From positions 1 through 9,202 of the forward strand of contig JAACDS010000077.1 in the NCBI GenBank assembly GCA_009936895.1: DNA of 9,202 bases, written 5' to 3'. The DNA is from Pseudomonadota bacterium (GTDB lineage Bacteria > Pseudomonadota > Gammaproteobacteria > Pseudomonadales > Azotimanducaceae). Below, in pieces: positions 1 through 4,735 of the stretch (the stretch's first letter is position 1; every line of letters starts with the position of its first letter). Position numbers and translations under genes: made by a program. The notes under the pieces were generated by a model. The model was not told where the DNA came from and did not search any database. It was given only the letters and a program-made list of their open reading frames with translations.

Positions 1-1
1 G

Positions 2-712
2 AAAGGCGCAGGCAAAGTGATTCTCACCGCACCGGGCAAAGGCGAGGTGAAGAACATCATTTCCGGCATCAATACCGGCGACATCGAGGAGAGTGACCGA
101 GTCTTGGCGGCAGGCAGCTGTACCACCAACGCCATCGTGCCCGTACTTAAGGCCATAAACGATCACTACGGTATCGAGTGCGGTCATATGGAAACTGTGC
201 ATGCGTACACCAACGACCAAAACTTGATCGACAATTACCACAACAAGAATCGTCGTGGCCGTGGCGCACCACTGAACATGGTGATTACTGAAACTGGCGC
301 ATCGTCCGCCGTGGTCAAACTGCTGCCCGAATTGGAAGGTAAGCTCACGGGTAACGCCATTCGCGTACCCACCCCCAACGTGTCGCTGGTGATCTTGAAC
401 CTAACGTTGGAAAAAGCGGGGACCGAAGACGAGGTGCGCGAGTTCCTGCGTTCAGCGGCCTTACACAGCAGTTTGCAGCGTCAAATCGACTTCACCACGT
501 CTCCGGAGATCGTGTCATCCGACTTGGTCGGCAACCGCCACGCTTGCATCGTTGATGGTGAGGCGATTATTGCCAAGGACAACCGTGTGGTGCTCTATGT
601 GTGGTACGACAACGAATTTGGTTACGCCTGCCAAGTGGTGCGCGTGGCGCAAAAGCTGTCGGGTATTCGTTATCCACTGATCCCCGAGGACGTCGTGAAG
701 ATGGGATTTTAG
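2..712 (+). CDS. gap: Type I glyceraldehyde-3-phosphate dehydrogenase, 3' part (5' end outside window)
   Basis: Converts glyceraldehyde 3-phosphate, phosphate and NAD(P)+ to 1,3-bisphosphoglycerate in glycolysis/gluconeogenesis in the cytosol. The frame is open from base 2, so the gene enters from the left; the GTG at 17 is an internal Val codon. The catalytic-cysteine motif SCTTN is present with the Cys codon at 119-121, and the partner His lies in the TVHAYT motif (codon 200-202). Also visible are the family segments TGNAIRVPTPNVS and WYDNEFGY near the C-terminus. About 236 residues are in view, covering the catalytic domain; most of the NAD-binding Rossmann half is missing. The wording of the segments (VILTAPGKGEVKNII, HAYTNDQNLIDNYH) resembles the longer, roughly 480-residue GAPDH of gammaproteobacteria, but the diagnostic N-terminal extension is outside the window. 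The gene ends in TAG, 6 nt before gltX and in the same frame, so the two probably share a transcript. Confidence 0.95.
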   Translation, partial: KGAGKVILTAPGKGEVKNIISGINTGDIEESDRVLAAGSCTTNAIVPVLKAINDHYGIECGHMETVHAYTNDQNLIDNYHNKNRRGRGAPLNMVITETGASSAVVKLLPELEGKLTGNAIRVPTPNVSLVILNLTLEKAGTEDEVREFLRSAALHSSLQRQIDFTTSPEIVSSDLVGNRHACIVDGEAIIAKDNRVVLYVWYDNEFGYACQVVRVAQKLSGIRYPLIPEDVVKMGF

Positions 713-718
713 ATCCCA
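702..718 (+). promoter_or_regulatory. Hairpin spanning the gap stop codon and abutting the gltX start
   Basis: TGGGAT (702-707) and ATCCCA (713-718) are a perfect 6-bp inverted repeat with a 5-nt loop, TTTAG. The loop carries the GAPDH stop codon (710-712) and the right arm ends one base before the gltX GTG at 719. The left arm contains GGGA (703-706), the only purine-rich stretch near enough to be a weak Shine-Dalgarno. The geometry suggests that a ribosome terminating on gap opens the structure and lets gltX start. The repeat is seen directly; the regulatory role is inferred, and a 6-bp repeat can arise by chance. Confidence 0.4.
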
Positions 719-2230
719 GTGACTGCTCCTGTTAGAACCCGTATCGCACCATCACCCACGGGTGACCCTCATGTGGGTACTGCCTACATGGCGTTGTTCA
801 ACTGGGCCTTTGCCCGTCATCACGGCGGGCAGTTTGTGCTGCGGATCGAAGACACGGATCAGGCGCGCAGCACTGCGGCCTCTGAAGAGGCGATATTTGA
901 TGCGCTGGGTTGGCTGGGGCTGGATTGGGACGAAGGTCCCAATGTGGGTGGAGCTCACGGCCCATACCGACAAAGTGAGCGTAAGGCGACCTACGCGGCC
1001 CATGCAGAAAGGTTGCTGCAAAAAGATCACGCCTTTCACTGTTTTTGTTCCAAAGAACGGTTGGACGCTGTGCGCTCGGAGCAGCAGGCGAACAAACAAA
1101 CCACCGGTTACGACGGGCACTGTATTTCCTTGAGTGCCGACGAGGTTGCTACGCGCATCGCCGCAGGTGAGTCTCACGTTATTCGTATGCGGGTACCGGA
1201 AGAGGGTGACTGTACGTTCACCGATCGTCTGCGCGGGGAAATCAGTATCCCCTATGCACAAATCGACATGCAGGTGCTGGTGAAAGCTGACGGCATGCCC
1301 ACCTATCACCTTGCGGTGGTGGTGGACGATCATTTGATGGGAATCACTCACATTCTGCGTGGCGAGGAATGGCTGAACTCGGTGCCCAAACACCAACTGC
1401 TCTACCAGTACTTCGATTGGCCGATGCCCGAGTTGATCCATCTGCCGCTGTTGCGTAACCCGGATCAGAGCAAACTGTCCAAACGCAAGAATCCCACCAG
1501 CGTCACCTATTACCGTGACATGGGTTATCTGCCGGAAGCCTTGGTGAATTACCTAAGCTTGATGGGCTGGTCCATGCCCAACGAGGAGGAAATTTTTTCG
1601 CGCCAAGAAATGGTCGAGGCCTTTGACGTGGATCGTATGACTACCGGCGGTCCGATATTCGACCAAACAAAATTGAGTTGGCTCAATGGCCAGTATCTGC
1701 GGCGCTTGGATGCACCTGAGTATGCCCAGCGAATACAGGATTGGATGTTGAACACGGCCAAGCTAGAGCAGCTTATCCCCATGGTGCAAGAACGGGCCGA
1801 GCGTTTGTCCGACTTGCTGCCCTTGGTGAATTATTTGCTAGGGAATCTGCCGGACCTGAGCGAAGAACATTTCGAGCACAAGTCCATGGAGCGTGCCGAT
1901 GCGGTGAAGGTGCTGCATCACACCTTGGCTGCCTTTGACGAGATGCGCGACTGGCAGCGAGACGATTTATTTGCGCTGTGTCAGGGAATGGCTCAGGCCA
2001 TGGAACTGAAGTTTCGAGACTTTTTGTTCCCTTTGTTTATCGCCACCAGTGGCAGGGCGGTATCGCTACCGCTCTTCGATTCTTGGATGTTTTTGGGTGC
2101 GGATTTGAGTCGGGCGAGACTCCGATCGGCGCTAGAACTGATTGGCGCATCCAAAAAAGAACGTAAGCGTTTGGACAAAGAATACCAAGCAGTTAAGGCA
2201 GCAATTGACAGTGCGCCAGCGCCTACCTAA
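719..2230 (+). CDS. gltX: Glutamyl-tRNA synthetase (GluRS)
   Basis: Charges tRNA-Glu with glutamate using ATP, in the cytosol (class I aminoacyl-tRNA synthetase). The protein has 503 residues, close to the usual 465-500. The N-terminus RTRIAPSPTGDPHVGTAY carries the HIGH-type signature (as HVGT, residues 18-21), followed by LRIEDTDQ at 41-48. The KMSKS-type loop is KLSKR at 252-256. A CxC pair (C108, C110) followed by H134 and C135 lies where the E. coli enzyme has its zinc-binding segment, in an arrangement like that of Pseudomonas GluRS; zinc binding here is inferred. The C-terminal anticodon-binding helical domain fills the last third. The start is GTG, since translation from 719 gives a normal N-terminus and the gap stop closes the frame two codons upstream. 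No strong ribosome-binding site precedes it, which fits coupling to gap. A tRNA-Ala gene follows, a neighbourhood also seen in pseudomonads. Confidence 0.97.
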   Translation: MTAPVRTRIAPSPTGDPHVGTAYMALFNWAFARHHGGQFVLRIEDTDQARSTAASEEAIFDALGWLGLDWDEGPNVGGAHGPYRQSERKATYAAHAERLLQKDHAFHCFCSKERLDAVRSEQQANKQTTGYDGHCISLSADEVATRIAAGESHVIRMRVPEEGDCTFTDRLRGEISIPYAQIDMQVLVKADGMPTYHLAVVVDDHLMGITHILRGEEWLNSVPKHQLLYQYFDWPMPELIHLPLLRNPDQSKLSKRKNPTSVTYYRDMGYLPEALVNYLSLMGWSMPNEEEIFSRQEMVEAFDVDRMTTGGPIFDQTKLSWLNGQYLRRLDAPEYAQRIQDWMLNTAKLEQLIPMVQERAERLSDLLPLVNYLLGNLPDLSEEHFEHKSMERADAVKVLHHTLAAFDEMRDWQRDDLFALCQGMAQAMELKFRDFLFPLFIATSGRAVSLPLFDSWMFLGADLSRARLRSALELIGASKKERKRLDKEYQAVKAAIDSAPAPT

Positions 2231-2231
2231 T

Positions 2232-2304
2232 ATGCGCGCTCCTTCGGTCATCGCTCTTCCAGAGTGCGCATGACCGCGGCGCAGCAACTCCATCGGAGCT
2301 GCGC
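2232..2304 (+). promoter_or_regulatory. Alternative stem-loops between gltX and tRNA-Ala
   Basis: Three inverted repeats fill most of the 86-nt gap. ATGCGCGCT (2232-2240) can pair with AGTGCGCAT (2263-2271) as 9 bp including one G-U. CGGTCAT (2245-2251) can pair with ATGACCG (2270-2276) as 7 bp. These two compete, because they share bases 2270-2271 and interlock. A separate stem follows: GCGCAG (2279-2284) with CTGCGC (2299-2304), extended by an inner CTCC/GGAG. No T-run follows any of them, so this does not look like a standard Rho-independent terminator. Possible roles are 3'-end protection of gltX mRNA or processing ahead of the tRNA; this is inference. Confidence 0.4.
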
Positions 2305-2316
2305 GACAGAAGGTTT

Positions 2317-2392
2317 GGGGCTATAGCTCAGCTGGGAGAGCGCCTGCGTGGCACGCAGGAGGTCGGCGGTTCGATCCCGCCTAGCTCCACCA
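2317..2392 (+). tRNA. tRNA-Ala (anticodon GGC)
   Basis: This is a complete 76-nt cloverleaf with the 3' CCA encoded (2390-2392). The acceptor arm GGGGCTA (2317-2323) pairs with TAGCTCC (2382-2388) with one G-U. The D arm contains AGCTCAGCTGGGAGAGC. The anticodon stem CCTGC (2343-2347) pairs with GCAGG (2355-2359) around loop GTGGCAC, giving anticodon GGC at 2350-2352, which reads GCC alanine codons. The T loop is TTCGATC within GGCGGTTCGATCCCGCC. The discriminator base is A (2389), as expected for alanine. It lies 86 nt after gltX on the same strand. No second tRNA follows within the window. Confidence 0.97.
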
Positions 2393-2539
2393 ATTCTTTG
2401 CATGCATCTCCAGGAGACTGGCGCAGTTTATTGGCGCATCGCCCCAGGGAAATCCTGGAAGAGCTTGTCGAAATGCGTAGTACCACGCAAAAATCCAATG
2501 TAATTCTGGCCGCAGGCACGGCCGTGTAAACTAGTTCCC
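2393..2539 (+). other. Intergenic stretch with small hairpins and an unrecognised 43-codon open frame
   Basis: Small inverted repeats are visible: CCAG/CTGG at 2410-2421, CCAGG/CCTGG at 2444-2458, and GGCCG/CGGCC in the segment before 2524. None is followed by a T-run. A forward frame is open from TTG at 2398 to TAA at 2527-2529 and would encode a peptide containing REILEELVEMRSTT. It has no ATG near its beginning and no visible ribosome-binding site, as the upstream bases belong to the tRNA. I do not recognise it, and it may be a decayed fragment or chance. TAAACT (2527-2532), directly preceded by TG, could be a -10 element for the gene at 2540, giving an almost leaderless mRNA, but no good -35 accompanies it. 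Confidence 0.25.
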
Positions 2540-2824
2540 ATGCGCTGCCCCTATTCTCGAATTGCGTTCGCTACGCTTCTCCTGCTCGGGCAGGGGCTGG
2601 TCGCGTTACATGCTGCTGAATTTGGCACTGATGTGCACCATCACGACGGCGTGCTCTGTTCGGCGATACTTCACGAAGACCACGATATTCCCATTGCTAC
2701 CCGCAGTGGCTCATGGCCGGCTGTTGATCAATGCCACGCCAATCAAGCATTGGCTTCCGCTCAAGGGTGCGTCGTTTGTGCCCTTGTCTTAAGACCTCCC
2801 GCAACGGGGCCGCCCCCAATCTAA
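2540..2824 (+). CDS. Small secreted His/Cys-rich protein, possibly metal-binding
   Basis: The 94-residue product starts with a clear Sec-type signal peptide: basic residues, then a hydrophobic stretch (IAFATLLLLGQGLVAL, residues 8-23) and a likely cleavage site near HAA at 24-26. The mature part is rich in possible metal ligands: HHHDG at 33-37, C40, HEDH at 45-48, C65-H66 and CVVC at 77-80, with a proline-rich tail. This layout resembles short periplasmic proteins of proteobacteria, such as the DUF2946-like group or those named zinc chaperones beside zinc uptake systems, but I cannot assign a family with certainty. No transporter or TonB receptor gene is adjacent to support a job. The ATG at 2540 is chosen because it gives the full signal peptide; no ribosome-binding site stands out. 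The frame ends about 20 nt before the AspA-like remnant begins. Confidence 0.55.
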   Translation: MRCPYSRIAFATLLLLGQGLVALHAAEFGTDVHHHDGVLCSAILHEDHDIPIATRSGSWPAVDQCHANQALASAQGCVVCALVLRPPATGPPPI

Positions 2825-2826
2825 AG

Positions 2827-3369
2827 CCCTCAACGACCCATTATTTTCGCTCTGTTGACTGTGGCAACGCGTATTCGCTGGCCGCGCTTTTTGAGTGGGA
2901 ACTTGGCAAGTCAGCGAATGCCATTTGGGCCGGGTCTGTGGCCGTTGCCATGGGCATTATCTCGATTGATGTTGAAGCAGGTGGTTCGGGGGTTGTCGAT
3001 GCCCAAGCGGTTAAGCTGCTTACCGAAGGCTTCAACCGAACCCTGTCTCACCTTGGTATGATCCGGCAGCGGTATCCGTCACCCACGGGTCAGCGCTTTC
3101 TATTCGATCGGCAATCGGTCAAGTCTTCGCTTTCAGGTTCTTGGGTCTCGTTAAAAGCAGCAGGGGAGACCGTAATGGCGGGGGAACTGTTGGGTTACGT
3201 GACCGATTGGCATGGGCGGGCCGTGTTTGAAGCGCGTTCCCCACAGGACGGGCTGTTAATGCTCAGGTTGTCGGCCCAGCCTGTTAACCAAGGCGATACG
3301 CTGGTGGTGGTCGGTTCGACAAAGAGCCACGCTGGCGACGCGCCGTCAGAACGTCGCCGTGTTTACTGA
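2827..3369 (+). pseudogene. C-terminal half of an AstE/AspA-family (succinylglutamate desuccinylase/aspartoacylase) protein
   Basis: Family members are zinc-dependent M14-type amidohydrolases of about 330-370 residues. The visible part matches only the second half. GIISIDVEAGGSG has the VE-G-G pattern with the likely catalytic Glu (codon about 2974-2976). FNRTLSHLGM is the helix that usually follows, and SWVSLKAAGETVMAGELLGYVTDWHG to QPVNQGDTLVVVG is the typical C-terminal beta-rich domain. The HxxE zinc ligands and the DLH segment expected upstream are absent in all three forward frames between the tRNA and this point. The open frame extends back to ATG 2731, but that part overlaps the 94-residue gene and reads as non-family sequence. 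I therefore call it a 5'-truncated remnant. A short gene with a new function cannot be excluded, since the remaining frame has no internal stop. Its stop overlaps the stop of the convergent membrane protein gene by 7 nt. Confidence 0.6.
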
Positions 3370-4082
3370 GGGCTTTTCAGGTGCCCGCGAAAAACGAATC
3401 CCGCCGCCACGATGGCGACAATCAGAAGCGGCGTTAAGCCGAGGAAATAGTCTTCAATTTCGGTGGCGTCGATGCCGCCCAGCAAAAGCGCAGCCATCAT
3501 CACCTGATAGATCAGCCCAAAACTGCCAAGGGCGATCGACGCTATTTTTTGCGCGTTGGAGCCGCTAAACAAAGGGCCAGCCACCAGCAAGCCGAACAGT
3601 GCGTAAAGCCAGAACCCAAGGTAATCGAACGATGTGTATAGCGAGAAGGGGATTGACACGTTAAGCAGCGGTAGCAGCATGGCTGCCATTTCGTGGCCCG
3701 GCGTTGAATTAGCGATGCTATCGCCAAGCAAAGGTATGGTCCAAATAGCCATAAACTTTGGAATGATGAAGGCAATTACCGACATGAAAACTGCCATGGC
3801 AGCCAGCATTGCCCGCAAGGTATGACTTCGAGCAATCAGCCAAGCACTGCATGCAAAGACCCCAGACAGGCTGAACATGGCGACGATTTGATTCACCCAA
3901 CCCGCGATAAAAAGCGTCCGGTTGGCCTGCAGCCAGAGTACTCGGTCGGTGTGCGCCGCGGCGTAACCGCCCGGCACATCGAGTGGCATAAAGCCTGAGG
4001 CAATGCCCGAGGCGATGACGATCAGTACCGACCAAAATCCGAAACGGTACATTTGTTCATCAAGGGTGTCAGCGTACTCCAT
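3363..4082 (-). CDS. Polytopic inner-membrane protein of unknown function
   Basis: The 239-residue product has six or seven hydrophobic segments, at about 14-34, 58-84, 91-114, 133-150, 153-172, 180-203 and 212-231. The N-terminus is short and acidic (MEYADTLDEQMYR) and the C-terminus ends in a basic stretch (FRGHLKSPQ). I see no transporter, kinase or enzyme signature; its size and layout recall uncharacterised DUF4386-like membrane proteins, but that is only a resemblance. The gene starts 2 nt after the tetR stop, and GGAGAG at the end of tetR serves as its ribosome-binding site, so the two are almost certainly co-transcribed and possibly translationally coupled. A membrane protein in an operon with a TetR repressor may be part of the response the repressor controls, such as membrane adaptation or transport. 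That role is inference. Confidence 0.8.
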   Translation of the reverse strand: MEYADTLDEQMYRFGFWSVLIVIASGIASGFMPLDVPGGYAAAHTDRVLWLQANRTLFIAGWVNQIVAMFSLSGVFACSAWLIARSHTLRAMLAAMAVFMSVIAFIIPKFMAIWTIPLLGDSIANSTPGHEMAAMLLPLLNVSIPFSLYTSFDYLGFWLYALFGLLVAGPLFSGSNAQKIASIALGSFGLIYQVMMAALLLGGIDATEIEDYFLGLTPLLIVAIVAAGFVFRGHLKSPQ

Positions 4083-4084
4083 TC

Positions 4085-4645
4085 CTACTCTCCATAGCGT
4101 TTGGTAATCATTTCAAGCATGGCGTCGTGTACCGTTTGTCGCTCTGGCGCCCAGCGCCTGCCTGCGCCAAGAAACAACACTTCTCCCTCTAACATAGACA
4201 TCAGGCACAGTGCTTCGGCACGGGGTGAGCGACCACCTGCTGTCTTGATCGCCTGCTCTAAACCCTTCAAGTACTCGGCATAGACGTCCTCCAAGAGGTC
4301 TGAGACCAAGGGTTCAACCTGCTGCATTGCCCAAAGTTGAGGCCAAAGTTTGTCATCCAGAGCCGCGTCGCTTGGCATGCCCTGCAACATAAAAGCGGCG
4401 ATCTCTCGCACGCTGAGTGCTCCTGCCTGAAGCCCTGACGCAGCGAACGATTGTCTGACTTCATCAACGAGGAAGTCGATCAGGCTCTGCATTAAGTCTT
4501 GGCGTGTCCGAAAGTGGTACTGCAGCGCGCCGAGTTTCATACCACTGGCTCTGGCCAGCGCGCGCATGGTTAGGCTGGCGTAACCTTTATCCGCAATGAT
4601 TTCCACGGCAGTGGCTATGATTTCTCGCTTGCGCTCGTGGCTCAT
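4085..4645 (-). CDS. TetR/AcrR-family transcriptional regulator
   Basis: The 186-residue product has the family layout of an N-terminal helix-turn-helix (residues about 10-55) and a ligand-binding helical C-terminal domain. The DNA-binding part reads IIADKGYASLTMRALARASG followed by recognition helix MKLGALQYHF (36-45) and RTRQDLMQ, which is typical TetR sequence. The C-terminal half has a MLEGEVLFLG segment, reminiscent of BetI-like C-terminal domains, but no ligand can be deduced. It is divergent from the FAD oxidoreductase gene and shares a 90-bp promoter region holding a perfect 19-bp inverted repeat, so autoregulation and control of the oxidoreductase are likely. The ATG at 4645 gives a normal-length N-terminal arm; the Shine-Dalgarno is weak. 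Confidence 0.93.
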   Translation of the reverse strand: MSHERKREIIATAVEIIADKGYASLTMRALARASGMKLGALQYHFRTRQDLMQSLIDFLVDEVRQSFAASGLQAGALSVREIAAFMLQGMPSDAALDDKLWPQLWAMQQVEPLVSDLLEDVYAEYLKGLEQAIKTAGGRSPRAEALCLMSMLEGEVLFLGAGRRWAPERQTVHDAMLEMITKRYGE

Positions 4646-4660
4646 CGTGAGGTCTTCGTG

Positions 4661-4708
4661 TTTGACATGTCACTCGACATGTTGCAGCCTGTCGAGTGAC
4701 ATGTCAAA
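4661..4708. promoter_or_regulatory. Divergent promoter/operator with a perfect 19-bp inverted repeat
   Basis: Left arm TTTGACATGTCACTCGACA (4661-4679) and right arm TGTCGAGTGACATGTCAAA (4690-4708) are exact reverse complements around a 10-nt spacer. Each arm also contains the self-palindrome TGACATGTCA, so there are two nested candidate TetR sites, and GACATGT occurs three times (4664, 4676, 4698) at offsets of 12 and 22 bp. Each arm carries a consensus -35 box TTGACA, on the plus strand at 4662-4667 and on the minus strand at 4707-4702. On the minus strand CAACAT (4684-4679) lies 17 bp further on as a possible -10 for tetR. The plus-strand -10 at that spacing (CAGCCT) is poor; an alternative is TTGCAG (4682-4687) with TCAAAT (4704-4709). 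TetR proteins usually bind palindromes overlapping promoters, so binding by the adjacent TetR is a strong inference. Confidence 0.85.
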
Positions 4709-4735
4709 TAACGTATCAACAGTGGAGAAGTTCTG

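Noticed and set aside
752..1441. 229-codon minus-strand open frame antisense to gltX
   Set aside because: It lies wholly inside the conserved gltX gene, has no recognisable domain, and is a by-product of gltX codon use.
2317..2392. tRNA 3' end as an attachment site of an integrated element
   Set aside because: No integrase gene and no repeated copy of the tRNA 3' end is visible downstream in the window.
2444..2458. CCAGG/CCTGG hairpin as a Rho-independent terminator for the tRNA
   Set aside because: The stem is only 5 bp and is not followed by a T-run.
2328..2519. 63-codon minus-strand open frame ending in GGIEPPTSCVPRRRS
   Set aside because: Its C-terminal part is the antisense translation of tRNA-Ala, a well-known annotation artefact, and the rest matches nothing.
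2393..2539. A second tRNA (such as tRNA-Glu) after tRNA-Ala, as in pseudomonads
   Set aside because: No cloverleaf, T-loop motif or CCA end is present in this stretch.
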